A DNA stretch of 64,000 nt from an uncultured Rhizobium sp. (GCA_945952315.1 CAMFIE010000002.1:186001-250000); one strand, 5' to 3'. Positions 45,802 through 54,967 are shown, counted from the stretch's first letter. A program made the numbers and translations. The notes: generated by a model not told the origin, from the letters alone.

Positions 45802-46515
45802 ATGGCATCCAATCACATCTACTCCGCCTTCGACGAAGAGCTGAAATATCTGCAGAGCCGTATTTCCGAGATGGGCGGCCTTGCCGAACAGATGGTCAGC
45901 GAGGCGGTGCAGGCGCTGGTCAATTCCAACACCGAGCTTGCCCAGAAGGTGATTGCCGATGACGCAAAGCTCGATTCCGCCGAGCGCGAGGTGGGCGACA
46001 AGGCGATCATCGTGATTGCCCGCCGCCAGCCGGTTGCAGCGGACCTGCGCGAAATCATCGGCTCGCTGCGTATTGCGGCCGATCTCGAGCGTGTCGGCGA
46101 TCTCGGCAAGAATACCGCCAAGCGGGTGATTGCGGTGCAGGAAAACGGCGTGCCGCGCAAGCTCGCCCGCGGCATCGAGCATCTGTCGGAACTGGCGCTG
46201 ATCCAGCTCAAGGAAGTGCTTGACGTCTACACGACCCGCTCTGCCGAAAAAGCAAAGTCGATCCGCGAGCGCGACGAGGAAATCGACGCGATGTATACGT
46301 CGATCTTCCGCGAGCTTCTGACCTACATGATGGAAGATCCGCGCAACATCACGCCCTGCACGCATCTTCTGTTCTGCGCGAAGAACATCGAGCGTATCGG
46401 TGACCATGCGACCAATATCGCCGAGACAATCTATTACATGGCAACGGGTGCCCAGCCGGAAGGGGATCGTCCGAAGGATGATACCGCCAATTCGGTTGTG
46501 ACACCGAAGGAATGA
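45802..46515 (+). CDS. phoU: Phosphate-specific transport system accessory protein PhoU
   Basis: Cytoplasmic three-helix-repeat protein of 237 residues that links the Pst transporter to PhoR and dampens the Pho response. Both halves show metal-binding helix motifs, DLERVGDLGKNTAKR and NIERIGDHATNIAETIYYM. ATG 45802 (MASNHIYSAFDEEL) follows AAGGA; the frame opens at 45757, but those codons lack family likeness. The gene lies between pstB and phoB. Confidence 0.94.
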   Translation: MASNHIYSAFDEELKYLQSRISEMGGLAEQMVSEAVQALVNSNTELAQKVIADDAKLDSAEREVGDKAIIVIARRQPVAADLREIIGSLRIAADLERVGDLGKNTAKRVIAVQENGVPRKLARGIEHLSELALIQLKEVLDVYTTRSAEKAKSIRERDEEIDAMYTSIFRELLTYMMEDPRNITPCTHLLFCAKNIERIGDHATNIAETIYYMATGAQPEGDRPKDDTANSVVTPKE

Positions 46516-46629
46516 TGCGCCTCTCCTGAGGCTCTCTCACCGATGACATTATTTGAAGCTGCCGCGCACCAGACCCTGTGCGGCGGACGGGGTTGATATT
46601 ACTGTTCGATCCGAAGGGAAGGTTTGATC

Positions 46630-47313
46630 ATGACGCCCAGAGTTGCGATCGTCGAGGACGAGGAAGCGATCTCCGAGCTGCTGCGCTACAATCTCGAGGC
46701 GGAAGGCTTCGAGGTGGACGCGATCCTGCGCGGCGACGAGGCGGAAACCCGGCTGAAGGAGCGGGTGCCGGATCTCCTGATCCTGGACTGGATGCTGCCC
46801 GGTGTTTCGGGCATCGAGCTCTGCCGGCGGCTGCGCCAGAAACCGGAAACCGAGCGGTTGTCGATCATCATGCTGACGGCGCGGGGCGAGGAGGCCGAGC
46901 GCGTGCGCGGTCTCACCACCGGAGCCGATGATTATGTGGTGAAACCCTTCTCGACACCGGAGCTGATGGCGCGGGTGAAGGCCATGCTGCGCCGGGCGCG
47001 GCCGGAGGTGCTGGCAACGCAATTGCGCTGCGGCGATCTGGAGCTGGACCGGGAGACGCACCGGGTTCACCGCAAGGGTCGCGAAATCCGGCTTGGCCCG
47101 ACCGAGTTCAAGCTGCTCGAATTCCTGATGTCGGCGCCCGGACGGGTGTTCTCGCGCTCGCAGCTTCTCGATGGTGTCTGGGGCCACGATATCTATGTGG
47201 ACGAGCGTACCGTGGATGTGCATATCGGCCGGTTGCGCAAGGCCGTGAACCTCTCCGGCATGGCGGATGTGATCCGCACCGTGCGCGGCGCCGGCTATTC
47301 GATCGAAAGCTGA
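46630..47313 (+). CDS. phoB: Phosphate regulon response regulator PhoB
   Basis: OmpR-type response regulator of 227 residues. The receiver domain has VAIVEDEEAISELL, the phospho-Asp in LILDWMLPGVSGIEL, MLTARGEE and VVKPFSTPEL; the winged helix has RLGPTEFKLLEFLM and VDVHIGRLRKAVN. It binds Pho boxes such as that before pstS. ATG 46630 has GGAAGG eight bases upstream; TTG 46624 is too close to it. A strong terminator follows. Confidence 0.95.
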   Translation: MTPRVAIVEDEEAISELLRYNLEAEGFEVDAILRGDEAETRLKERVPDLLILDWMLPGVSGIELCRRLRQKPETERLSIIMLTARGEEAERVRGLTTGADDYVVKPFSTPELMARVKAMLRRARPEVLATQLRCGDLELDRETHRVHRKGREIRLGPTEFKLLEFLMSAPGRVFSRSQLLDGVWGHDIYVDERTVDVHIGRLRKAVNLSGMADVIRTVRGAGYSIES

Positions 47314-47334
47314 CGCTTACCGAAGCAGCAACAA

Positions 47335-47369
47335 AAAACACCCGGATCGGTAGCCGATCCGGGTGTTTT
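47335..47369. terminator. Bidirectional terminator between phoB and gcrA
   Basis: A 16-bp perfect stem (47335-47350 with 47354-47369) has a 3-nt loop; it begins AAAACACCCGGATCGG, and A/T runs at both ends give a T-run on each strand. It ends both phoB (plus) and gcrA (minus). Confidence 0.92.
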
Positions 47370-47387
47370 CGTTTGATGGTCGAGTGA

Positions 47388-47918
47388 TCAGCGAGCGGCG
47401 CGGCGGCGGTCGGAAACCGGCTGGTAGGCAAGCTTCTGGTGATAGCCGCAATAGGGCGAGGCATCCGGGCTGTCATTGCCGCAGAAATGGAAATCTTCCT
47501 TCAGCGGGTCGCCAACCGGCCACTTGCAGGTGCGCTCGGTGAGCTGGATCAGCTCCAGACGGCGGGAAATCGGCACGACCACGTTGTCGGCGGGGCGGAA
47601 TTCGACTTCCTCCACCGTATCGATCTCGATCTCCTCGCGCAGCATGGTTGCGCCCTGCTGGCGGGTCACGGTGCGGGTGGTGGCGCGGGCGGCATAGTTC
47701 GGAGCACGCGGTGCCGAAGTTGCACGCTTCGGCTGGCGGGCAGCGGTCGCGGGCGCGGTGCCACCGGCCTTGGCGCGGCCCGGCAAACTCAGACGATGCA
47801 CCTTGCCGATCACCGCATTGCGGCTGACCCCGCCAAGCTGGGCCGCAATCTGGCTTGCGCTCAGACCTTCCGACCAGAGCTTCTTGAGTTTTTCAACGCG
47901 CTCGTCTGTCCAGTTCAT
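47388..47918 (-). CDS. gcrA: Cell-cycle regulator GcrA
   Basis: Alphaproteobacterial regulator that works with sigma-70 RNA polymerase at promoters carrying CcrM-methylated GANTC sites. The 176-residue protein has the N-terminal helix-turn-helix MNWTDERVEKLKKLWSEGLS and GGVSRNAVIGKVHRLSLPGR, a variable linker, and the C-terminal sigma-interacting domain with CKWPVGDP and FCGNDSPDASPYCGYHQKLAY. ATG 47918 follows GGAGA at good spacing; the frame open to 47990 is not needed. Six GANTC sites lie in the upstream gap. Confidence 0.93.
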   Translation of the reverse strand: MNWTDERVEKLKKLWSEGLSASQIAAQLGGVSRNAVIGKVHRLSLPGRAKAGGTAPATAARQPKRATSAPRAPNYAARATTRTVTRQQGATMLREEIEIDTVEEVEFRPADNVVVPISRRLELIQLTERTCKWPVGDPLKEDFHFCGNDSPDASPYCGYHQKLAYQPVSDRRRAAR

Positions 47919-47951
47919 GCACATTCTCCGCTGTCGCGTTTGTGATAGACG

Positions 47952-48194
47952 GAATCCGTCACCGTGCGCCGGGCTGATACCCGGCGTCAAACGCCCTACA
48001 TTGTCGTGACTAGTTCCGCCGCATGCAGTCTAGTAATTGAGATTTAACCTAGTGTGAGGCTGACTCTGTGACAAGAGTCGCCGGAATCATGATGATTCGA
48101 TTTTCGACTTTTCCCCAACTTGCTTCCCCGTGAACTTTTCGACCGTGACATGTTTGCAACCCCGGCGAACCATGCCCCGGGCAGGACCGGATTC
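47952..48194. promoter_or_regulatory. GANTC (CcrM) site cluster between gcrA and argD
   Basis: GANTC occurs at 47952, 48062, 48075, 48084, 48094 and 48190, four of them within 37 bp (GACTC, GAGTC, GAATC, GATTC). Random expectation is about one per 250-300 bp. The 399-bp gap between gcrA and argD also holds the argD promoter region; I see no gene in it. Confidence 0.6.
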
Positions 48195-48206
48195 ACCGCG
48201 GTTTTG

Positions 48207-48235
48207 TTGACATTGCACCGCGAAACGAGGATATT
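48207..48235 (+). promoter_or_regulatory. Putative sigma-70 promoter of argD-argF
   Basis: TTGACA (48207-48212) and GATATT (48230-48235) are exactly 17 bp apart. Transcription would start near 48242, leaving a leader of about 75 nt before argD. Confidence 0.6.
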
Positions 48236-48240
48236 GCGCC

Positions 48241-48266
48241 GCCGCCGCAAGGCGGCATTTTGATTT
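48241..48266 (+). terminator. GNRA-loop hairpin with U-tract in the argD leader
   Basis: GCCGCC (48241-48246), loop GCAA and GGCGGC (48251-48256) are followed by ATTTTGATTTTT. It looks like a terminator but falls right at the predicted transcription start, so it may instead be a protective 5' stem-loop. It could also end a transcript coming from upstream. Confidence 0.5.
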
Positions 48267-48317
48267 TTCCGGGCTGGTTTCCAGCCTTTCCGAAGCCGCT
48301 TTGCCAAGAGGTGCGTC

Positions 48318-49526
48318 ATGGCCGCTGCCACGCCGCTTTATGATACCTATAACCGCGCGCCCCTGAGGTTCACCCACGGGGAAGGCGCCTGGCTTACAAC
48401 CGAAAGCGGCGAACGATATCTGGATTTCGCAGCCGGCGTCGCGGTGAATTCGCTGGGTCATGCCCATCCGCATCTCGTCAAGGCGCTCACCGATCAGGCA
48501 TCGAAGGTCTGGCACCTGTCGAACCTCTATGAGGTTCCGGGACAGGAGGCGCTCGGGCGCCGTCTGATGGACGCAACCTTTGCCGACAAGGTGTTCTTCA
48601 CCAATTCCGGTGCCGAGGCGCTCGAATGCGCGATCAAGACCGCGCGGCGCTATCATTTTGCCAAGGGCCATCCGGAACGCTTCCACATCATCACCTTCGA
48701 AGGGGCATTCCACGGCCGCACCACCGCGACGATTGCGGCTGGCGGCAACGAGAAATATATCGAGGGCTTCGGCCCCAAGGCACCCGGTTTCGATCAGGTG
48801 GCCTTCGGCGATCTCGATGCGGTGAAGGCGGCAATCGGGCCAGAGACCGGTGCGATCCTGATCGAGCCGGTGCAGGGGGAGGGCGGCATCCGTCCGGCCT
48901 CGAATGATTTTCTCAAAGCCTTGCGGGCGCTCTGCGACGAGCATGGCCTGCTGCTGATCCTCGATGAGGTGCAATGCGGCGTCGGCCGCACCGGCAAGTT
49001 CTTCGCCTATGAATGGGCAGGCATCACTCCGGATATCATGGCTGTTGCCAAGGGTATCGGCGGCGGTTTCCCGCTCGGGGCTTGCCTTGCCACTGCTGAG
49101 GCTGCCTCCGGCATGGTGGCCGGCACGCATGGCTCGACCTATGGCGGCAATCCGCTGGCGATGGCCGTGGGGCAGGCTGTGCTCGACGTGGTGCTGGAAG
49201 AGGGCTTCCTGCAGCATGTGCGCGATATGGCGCTCCTCTTTGCGCAAGGGCTTGCCTCGCTGAAGGACCGGTTCCCGGATGTGATTGCCGAAATCCGTGG
49301 CACGGGTCTGATGCTCGGCATCAAGCCGGTCGGCCCGTCTTCCGAGCTGTTGATGGCCATGCGCCGGGAGCATCTGCTCGGCGTTCCGGCAGGCGAAAAC
49401 GTCATCCGTCTTCTGCCGCCGCTCACGGTTACGGCAGAGGATGTGCGCGAGGGCCTTGCCCGCATCGAGCGTGCTGCCGAAAGCCTTACCTCCTCTTCCG
49501 CATCCGGCGCGGCCAAGTCCGCCTGA
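48318..49526 (+). CDS. argD: Acetylornithine aminotransferase
   Basis: PLP-dependent aminotransferase (class III) that makes N-acetylornithine in arginine synthesis; such enzymes often also serve lysine synthesis. The 402-residue protein shows [58 protein letters not shown] and the PLP-lysine motif [17 protein letters not shown] 48318 follows GAGGTG. It is followed by argF after 26 bp, so the two form an operon. Confidence 0.94.
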   Translation: MAAATPLYDTYNRAPLRFTHGEGAWLTTESGERYLDFAAGVAVNSLGHAHPHLVKALTDQASKVWHLSNLYEVPGQEALGRRLMDATFADKVFFTNSGAEALECAIKTARRYHFAKGHPERFHIITFEGAFHGRTTATIAAGGNEKYIEGFGPKAPGFDQVAFGDLDAVKAAIGPETGAILIEPVQGEGGIRPASNDFLKALRALCDEHGLLLILDEVQCGVGRTGKFFAYEWAGITPDIMAVAKGIGGGFPLGACLATAEAASGMVAGTHGSTYGGNPLAMAVGQAVLDVVLEEGFLQHVRDMALLFAQGLASLKDRFPDVIAEIRGTGLMLGIKPVGPSSELLMAMRREHLLGVPAGENVIRLLPPLTVTAEDVREGLARIERAAESLTSSSASGAAKSA

Positions 49527-49552
49527 TCACCTCTCTCATACGGAACACCATC

Positions 49553-50470
49553 ATGGCATCTGCAAAGCATTTTCTTGATCTCTCCGCCGTCAGCGCCGCG
49601 GACCTGCGCCGCATTCTCGACGACGCGAAGGAGCGAAAGGCTCAGACCAAGGCGGGCACGGCGGCAAAGCCGCTGTCCGGCAAGATGCTGGCGATGATTT
49701 TCGAAAAGCCCTCGACCCGTACCCGCGTCTCCTTCGATGTCGGCATGCGCCAGCTCGGCGGCGAGACGCTGTTTCTCTCCGGCACCGAAATGCAGCTCGG
49801 CCGGGCCGAAACCATCGGTGATACCGCCAAGGTTCTGTCGCGCTATGTGGATGCGATCATGATCCGCACCACCGATCACCGCCGCCTGATGGAACTGGCC
49901 GAACATGCCACCGTGCCGGTGATCAACGGCCTGACGGATGACACCCATCCCTGCCAGATCATGGCCGACCTGATGACCTTCGAGGAGCATCGCGGCCCGG
50001 TGAAGGGCAAGACCTTCGCCTGGACCGGCGACGGTAACAATATCCTGCATTCGCTGGTGGAAGGGGCTGCCCGCTTCGGCTATCGCATGAACATGGCCGT
50101 GCCGCTCGGCTCCGAACCGGATGACCGTTTCCTCAACTGGTCGCGCAACAATGGCGGCGACATCATGCTGTGCCATGATGCGGAAAAGGCCGTGGCCGGG
50201 GCTGATCTCGTCGTCACCGATACCTGGGTCTCGATGAACCAGGAACACAAGGCCCGTGGCCACAATATCTTCCAGCCCTTCCAGGTGAACACAGAGCTGA
50301 TGAAGAAGGCGAAGGCCGATGCGCTTTTCATGCATTGCCTGCCCGCCCATCGCGGCGAAGAGGTGACGGATGAGGTGATCGACGGCCCGCAGTCGGTGGT
50401 CTTCGACGAGGCTGAAAACCGCCTGCATGCGCAGAAATCGGTTCTCGCCTGGTGCTTCGGTCTGGTGTAA
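49553..50470 (+). CDS. argF: Ornithine carbamoyltransferase
   Basis: Makes citrulline from ornithine and carbamoyl phosphate. The 305-residue protein has the carbamoyl-phosphate loop [23 protein letters not shown] and the ornithine-site motif [16 protein letters not shown]. It lies 26 bp after argD and 51 bp before hslO, probably in one transcript. The ribosome site before ATG 49553 is weak. Confidence 0.96.
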   Translation: MASAKHFLDLSAVSAADLRRILDDAKERKAQTKAGTAAKPLSGKMLAMIFEKPSTRTRVSFDVGMRQLGGETLFLSGTEMQLGRAETIGDTAKVLSRYVDAIMIRTTDHRRLMELAEHATVPVINGLTDDTHPCQIMADLMTFEEHRGPVKGKTFAWTGDGNNILHSLVEGAARFGYRMNMAVPLGSEPDDRFLNWSRNNGGDIMLCHDAEKAVAGADLVVTDTWVSMNQEHKARGHNIFQPFQVNTELMKKAKADALFMHCLPAHRGEEVTDEVIDGPQSVVFDEAENRLHAQKSVLAWCFGLV

Positions 50471-50521
50471 GCGGAATTCAATCCCATATACGGCCAAAAT
50501 CAGCCGTTTCAGGAGTAAGTC

Positions 50522-51508
50522 ATGGCAGAAGATGCCACCACGCTTGGCGAATTCGGTTTCGCCGGAGATGACCACGTCGTGCCCTTTCAGGTGGAAGGGC
50601 TGGATGTCCGCGGCCGCGCGGTTCAGCTCGGGCCGATGCTCGACGCCATTTTAAGCCGCCATGCCTATCCGCCAGCCGTTGCCCGCCTGCTGGCCGAGGT
50701 CACGGCCCTTGCCGTCCTCATCGGCACCTCGCTGAAATTCGAGGGTAAATTTACCGTCCAGACCCGAAGCGACGGGCCGGTGGACCTGCTGGTCGTGGAT
50801 TTTGCGACCCCGTCTGCCGTGCGCGCCTATGCCCGGTTCACCGAGGAAGCGCTGAATGCGGCGCTGAAAGCAGGCAAAAGCGCGCCGCAGGACCTGCTCG
50901 GCAAGGGCATCCTTGCCTTCACCATCGATCAGGGCTCCTATACCCAGCCTTATCAGGGCATCGTCGCGCTGGATGGCGCATCGCTGGAAGACATTGCCGG
51001 GCTCTACTTCCGCCAGTCGGAACAGATCCCGACGCGGGTGCGTCTTGGGTCTGCGGAGTTCTACGACCGGGGTCCCGATGGCAAGGCGCGTCACCACTGG
51101 CGCGCGGGCGGCATCATCGCCCAGTTCCTGCCCGAAGCGCCGGAGCGCATGCGGCAGGGTGATCTGCCGGGTGGCGATGGTGACGAGACGCAGGGCATTG
51201 CCGAGGACGATACCTGGACGGAAGCCCGCACGCTTCTGGAAACGGTGGAAGTCGCCGAGCTTACCGATCCCGATGTCGGGGCCGAGCGGCTGCTTTACCG
51301 CCTGTTCCACGAACGCGGCGTGCGCGTCTACGAGCCGCAACTGGTCGAAGACCGCTGCCGCTGCTCGCGCGACAAGCTGAAAGGCGTTCTGGCCAATTTC
51401 ACCCGCGAGGAAGTGGAAGACATTCTGGAAGACGGCGTGGTTTCGGTGACCTGCGAATTCTGCTCGACCACCTACCGCTATCAGGCAGAGGAAGTGCTGC
51501 CTGCTTGA
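50522..51508 (+). CDS. hslO: Redox-regulated chaperone Hsp33
   Basis: Cytoplasmic holdase activated by oxidation. At 328 residues it is slightly longer than E. coli Hsp33. The zinc-binding redox switch has all four cysteines: RCRCSRDK and, 35 residues on, CEFC. The core has LLAEVTALAVLIGTSLKFEGK and ILAFTIDQG. AGGAG precedes ATG 50522. The argD-argF-hslO order is common in the Rhizobiaceae. Confidence 0.94.
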   Translation: MAEDATTLGEFGFAGDDHVVPFQVEGLDVRGRAVQLGPMLDAILSRHAYPPAVARLLAEVTALAVLIGTSLKFEGKFTVQTRSDGPVDLLVVDFATPSAVRAYARFTEEALNAALKAGKSAPQDLLGKGILAFTIDQGSYTQPYQGIVALDGASLEDIAGLYFRQSEQIPTRVRLGSAEFYDRGPDGKARHHWRAGGIIAQFLPEAPERMRQGDLPGGDGDETQGIAEDDTWTEARTLLETVEVAELTDPDVGAERLLYRLFHERGVRVYEPQLVEDRCRCSRDKLKGVLANFTREEVEDILEDGVVSVTCEFCSTTYRYQAEEVLPA

Positions 51509-51524
51509 GACGCCTTTGCCCGCG

Positions 51525-51917
51525 TCAGTTCAGCACGCGGGTCAGGCCCGGCACATCCAGCGAGAAGGCCGGGATATCGACGTCGAAGATCACGCCGCGA
51601 TCGGTTTCCATCTGGTAGCGCCCGAACATCATGCCGGAGGGCGTGTCGAGCGGGCAGCCGGAGGAATATTCGTAAGTATCACCGGGACCAAGATGCGGCT
51701 GTTCGCCGATCACACCGGGGCCGGTCACTTCATCCACCTGACCGTTCTGGTCGGTGATGTGCCAGTAGCGGCTGATCAGGCGCACGGGCTCCGGTGACAG
51801 GTTCGAGATGACGATGCGATAACCCCAGACATAGCGTCCGTCTTCCGGATCGGATTGCTCCTCCAGATAATAGGGTTCCACCACCACTTCGATACCCTTG
51901 GTCAGGGCCCTGTACAT
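51525..51917 (-). CDS. apaG: ApaG domain protein (Co2+/Mg2+ efflux-associated)
   Basis: A 130-residue single-domain ApaG with an immunoglobulin-like beta fold. The segments [48 protein letters not shown] and [16 protein letters not shown] are the family core. ATG 51917 ([11 protein letters not shown]) has GAAGG upstream; ATG 51938 is an alternative. The cellular role is poorly defined: the name reflects cobalt and Ap4A phenotypes in enterics. It converges with hslO, with 16 bp between the stops. Confidence 0.93.
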   Translation of the reverse strand: MYRALTKGIEVVVEPYYLEEQSDPEDGRYVWGYRIVISNLSPEPVRLISRYWHITDQNGQVDEVTGPGVIGEQPHLGPGDTYEYSSGCPLDTPSGMMFGRYQMETDRGVIFDVDIPAFSLDVPGLTRVLN

Positions 51918-52070
51918 TCCATCAACCTTCGCCAACACGGGAACACATTGATCCTACAACAAGCCGCGCGATGCTCAAGCCGCTTCGGCCAATTTGGTAC
52001 AACTTCGGAACCATAGGGTCAAAAGGTTAAGCATGCCCAAAAATTCGGGCCTTCCCCAGCCGACAAAATA

Positions 52071-52102
52071 GGCCCGCACCCTGCGGAAAACAGGGGCGGG
52101 CC
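52071..52102 (-). terminator. Terminator after metZ
   Basis: GGCCCGC-A-CCCTG (52071-52083) pairs with CAGGG-GCGGGCC (52091-52102) with a single bulged A. Read leftward it is followed by TATTTT. It lies 25 bp past the metZ stop. Confidence 0.65.
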
Positions 52103-52126
52103 CTTGATTTTTGACACCTGTCAAGA

Positions 52127-53311
52127 TCAGGCGGAAACCCTGGAAAGCGCCTGCTCGAAATCGGCGATCAGGTCTTCCGCATCCTCGATACCGGCCGAAA
52201 GACGGACGGTGCCTGCCGAGATGCCGAGCTCGGCACGGGCCTCGTCCGTCAGGTTCTTGTGGGTCGTGGTGGCGGGATGGGTGATCAGGCTCTTGGCATC
52301 GCCGAGATTGTTGGAGATGCGAACGACCTCAAGCGCGTTCTGCAGCCGGAAGGCCGCCTCCTTGCCGCCTTTCAGCTCGAAGCAGACGAGTGTCGAGCCG
52401 CCCTTCATCTGGCGGGCGATGATATCGGCCTGCGGATGATCCTTGCGGCCCGGATAGATCACGCGCGCGACCTTGCTGCTCGCGGCAAGGAAGTCGGCGA
52501 TCTTCGCGGCATTCTCCGTCTGCTGCTTCACGCGCAGCGGCAGCGTCTCGATGCCCTTCAGCAGTGTCCAGGCATTGAAGGGAGACATGGCCGGGCCGGT
52601 ATGACGGAAATAGTCGTGCAGGTTCTCGTCGATCCACTGCTTGTCGGAAAGCACCACGCCACCCAAGCAGCGGCCCTGTCCGTCAATATGCTTGGTCGCG
52701 GAATAGACGACCACATGCGCGCCAAGCTCCAGCGGCTTCTGGAACAGCGGCGTCGCAAACACGTTGTCGACCACCACCTTGGCACCGATCTGGTTGGCGA
52801 GCTTCGCTACGCCGGCAATATCGATCACTTCGAGTGTCGGATTGGTCGGGCTTTCGAGGAAGAAGACCTTGGTGGTCTTGCGGACCGCCTTTTCCCAATT
52901 GGAAAGATCGCGACCGTCGATCAGCGTGCATTCGATGCCATATTTCGGGGCAAGCGTTTCCACCACCCAGCGGCAGGAGCCAAAGAGCGCGCGGGCGGCG
53001 ACGATATGATCGCCCGCCTTCAGCTGACAGAGAATTGCCGCAGACACCGCAGCCATGCCGGAGGCGGTGGCGCGCGCATCTTCCGCGCCTTCCAGCATGC
53101 ACATGCGCTTTTCGAACATGTCATTGGTGGGGCTGCCGTATCGGGCATAGATGAAACCATCGGTTTCGCCCTTGAAGCGCGCTTCTGCGGCCTCGGAGGT
53201 TTCATAGACGAACCCTTGCGTCAGGAAGATTGCTTCCGACGTTTCGCCGTGGTGCGAGCGGGTGGTGCCGCCGTGGACGAGCTGGGTTGCGGGACGCCAG
53301 GACTTGCTCAT
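52127..53311 (-). CDS. metZ: O-succinylhomoserine sulfhydrylase
   Basis: PLP enzyme of the Cys/Met gamma family that makes homocysteine directly from O-succinylhomoserine and sulfide. The 394-residue protein shows YARYGSPTNDMFEKRM, FLESPTNPTLEVIDI, VVDNVFATPLFQ, the PLP-lysine motif VVYSATKHIDGQGR and ITHPATTTHKNL. ATG 53311 (MSKSWRPATQL) is used; the longer frame to 53386 runs into the leader. A SAM-II riboswitch and a terminator stand directly upstream, so methionine supply sets its expression. The MetZ name rather than MetB rests on the N-terminal sequence, general likeness and the riboswitch context. Confidence 0.93.
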   Translation of the reverse strand: MSKSWRPATQLVHGGTTRSHHGETSEAIFLTQGFVYETSEAAEARFKGETDGFIYARYGSPTNDMFEKRMCMLEGAEDARATASGMAAVSAAILCQLKAGDHIVAARALFGSCRWVVETLAPKYGIECTLIDGRDLSNWEKAVRKTTKVFFLESPTNPTLEVIDIAGVAKLANQIGAKVVVDNVFATPLFQKPLELGAHVVVYSATKHIDGQGRCLGGVVLSDKQWIDENLHDYFRHTGPAMSPFNAWTLLKGIETLPLRVKQQTENAAKIADFLAASSKVARVIYPGRKDHPQADIIARQMKGGSTLVCFELKGGKEAAFRLQNALEVVRISNNLGDAKSLITHPATTTHKNLTDEARAELGISAGTVRLSAGIEDAEDLIADFEQALSRVSA

Positions 53312-53331
53312 GACACTCTGCTTTCCATAAC

Positions 53332-53361
53332 AAAAAACCGGTCGCCCAACGGGGACCGGTT
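53332..53361 (-). terminator. Riboswitch-controlled terminator in the metZ leader
   Basis: On the minus strand AACCGGTC (53354-53361) and GACCGGTT (53336-53343) form a stem followed by a T-run. Its first arm can instead pair with the last strand of the riboswitch (53367-53377), giving an antiterminator at 53353-53377. Confidence 0.8.
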
Positions 53362-53366
53362 GCCAA

Positions 53367-53427
53367 CAACCCGGTCCTTTAGCCACTTGTTTAACGTGGC
53401 TGCAAGCCGACCGGCCAAATCACCACG
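53367..53427 (-). promoter_or_regulatory. SAM-II riboswitch of metZ
   Basis: The minus strand from 53427 reads GTGATTTGGCCGG, then the hairpin AGCCAC/GTGGCT around GTTAAACAA, then AAAGGACCGGGTTG. These are the conserved elements of the alphaproteobacterial SAM-II (metA) motif, including the CCGGTC/GACCGG pairing that makes its pseudoknot. It lies 56 bp before metZ. SAM binding should favour the terminator at 53332-53361 and shut off metZ. Confidence 0.92.
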
Positions 53428-53546
53428 GGATAAATCTGCCTTAGCGCCGATTAAGGCTTGCGTCAATTGGCGCGGATCGAAAGAAATGTCGCGATGACAA
53501 GGTGCCGGGTTTCACGCGCGGCGGAAGGGTTTATGGGAGTGGCATG

Positions 53547-54653
53547 ATGACACGCACCACCGGCATTCTGGCGGACGGCGCCATTCACCGCCTGTTCGCC
53601 GAGGGCAGGCTGAAAAGCGAGGCCGCGCTCGATTCCGACCAGATCCAGCCCGCCAGCCTGGACCTGAGGCTTGGCGGCAAGGCGCTGCGCGTGCGCGCCA
53701 GTTTCATGCCCGGCCCGGGCGCAACCGTTGCCGAGAAGCTCGAGCGGCTGACACTGCATGAAATCAGCCTGGAACAGGGCGCGGTGCTGGAAACCGGCTG
53801 CGTCTATATCGTGCCTCTGATGGAAAGCCTCGATCTGCCGGAGATGATGTCCGCCTCGGCCAATCCGAAAAGCTCGACCGGGCGGCTCGATATCTTCACC
53901 CGGGTGATCACCGACCGGGCGCAGGAGTTCGACAAGATCCCGGCCGGTTATTGCGGCCCGCTCTACCTTGAAATCTCGCCCCGCACCTTCCCGATTGTCG
54001 TGCGGCGCGGCTCGCGCCTGTCGCAGATCCGCTTCCGCATCGGCCAGTCGGTGCTGTCGGAGCCGGACCTGCTGGCGCTCCATCAGGCCGAAACGCTGGT
54101 GGCCGCCGAAATGCCGAATGTCTCGGGTGGCGCGATTGCGCTGTCGATCGATCTCAAGGGCACCGGGCCGGACGGGCTCGTCGGCTATCGCGGCAAACAT
54201 CATACTGCTGTCATCGACGTGGATATCAAGGCTGCCCATGATGTGCTCGATTTCTGGGAGCCGCTCTATGCGCGCGGGCGCGGCGAGCTTATCCTCGATC
54301 CGGACGAATTCTATATTCTCGTCTCCCGCGAGGCCGTGCATGTGCCGCCGCTCTATGCGGCCGAAATGACACCGTTCGATCCGCTGGTCGGCGAATTCCG
54401 CGTGCATTACGCCGGTTTCTTCGATCCGGGCTTTGGCCATGCGGGTGCGGGCGGGGCCGGAAGCCGCGCAGTGCTCGAGGTTCGCAGCCATGAAGTTCCC
54501 TTCATTCTTGAGCACGGCCAGATCGTCGGGCGGCTTGTTTACGAACATATGCTGGCCCGTCCGGACGGGCTTTACGGCATGCAGGGCTCGAATTATCAGG
54601 CACAGGGCCTGAAGCTCTCCAAGCATTTCCGCCCGCCGCAGCTCAAAGCTTGA
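53547..54653 (+). CDS. dcd: dCTP deaminase, long two-domain form
   Basis: Deaminates dCTP to dUTP for thymidylate synthesis. At 368 residues it is about twice the usual bacterial Dcd (about 190). The first half carries DQIQPASLDLRLG, ANPKSSTGRLDIFTRV and LYLEISPRTFPIVVRRGSRLSQIRF; the second half repeats the fold, with FRVHYAGFFDPGFGHAG, SHEVPFILEHGQIVGRLVYE and GSNYQAQGLKLSKHF. ATG 53547 has GGGAG seven bases upstream; ATG 53544 is also possible. This duplicated form is typical of alphaproteobacteria. It is divergent from metZ. Confidence 0.9.
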   Translation: MTRTTGILADGAIHRLFAEGRLKSEAALDSDQIQPASLDLRLGGKALRVRASFMPGPGATVAEKLERLTLHEISLEQGAVLETGCVYIVPLMESLDLPEMMSASANPKSSTGRLDIFTRVITDRAQEFDKIPAGYCGPLYLEISPRTFPIVVRRGSRLSQIRFRIGQSVLSEPDLLALHQAETLVAAEMPNVSGGAIALSIDLKGTGPDGLVGYRGKHHTAVIDVDIKAAHDVLDFWEPLYARGRGELILDPDEFYILVSREAVHVPPLYAAEMTPFDPLVGEFRVHYAGFFDPGFGHAGAGGAGSRAVLEVRSHEVPFILEHGQIVGRLVYEHMLARPDGLYGMQGSNYQAQGLKLSKHFRPPQLKA

Positions 54654-54689
54654 CAAAGCGCCGTCTTCCGGTGGAAGAAGAGCCAGCAA

Positions 54690-54763
54690 GCGGGTGTAGC
54701 TCAATGGTAGAGCAGCAGCTTCCCAAGCTGAATACGAGGGTTCGATTCCCTTCACCCGCTCCA
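54690..54763 (+). tRNA. tRNA-Gly (anticodon CCC)
   Basis: A 74-nt cloverleaf. The acceptor stem GCGGGTG pairs with CACCCGC, with a T discriminator and encoded CCA. The anticodon loop TTCCCAA lies in a GCAGC/GCTGA-type stem, and the T loop is GTTCGATTC. It reads GGG glycine codons and lies 36 bp after dcd. Confidence 0.97.
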
Positions 54764-54967
54764 TAGCCCCCGCAGATTGACACAGCTCCACAGGCTGGAG
54801 CGCGCGCCATCCGGTCAACTGACCTGAATCGCACCATGCTTTAAATTGCAACGATTGCGATTACTAAATGTTAAAATCGATCTGTGAGTGTACCTGGCAG
54901 AGTTACACTATGTCTGCCGGATGATCCGGGCAGCCAGGGCCCCTTGAGGGCAAGCCGTGTGGTGTTG

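Noticed and set aside
48044-48331. Minus-strand frame of 95 codons between gcrA and argD
   Set aside because: It runs through the argD promoter and hairpin, has no ribosome site or family likeness, and is best read as noncoding.
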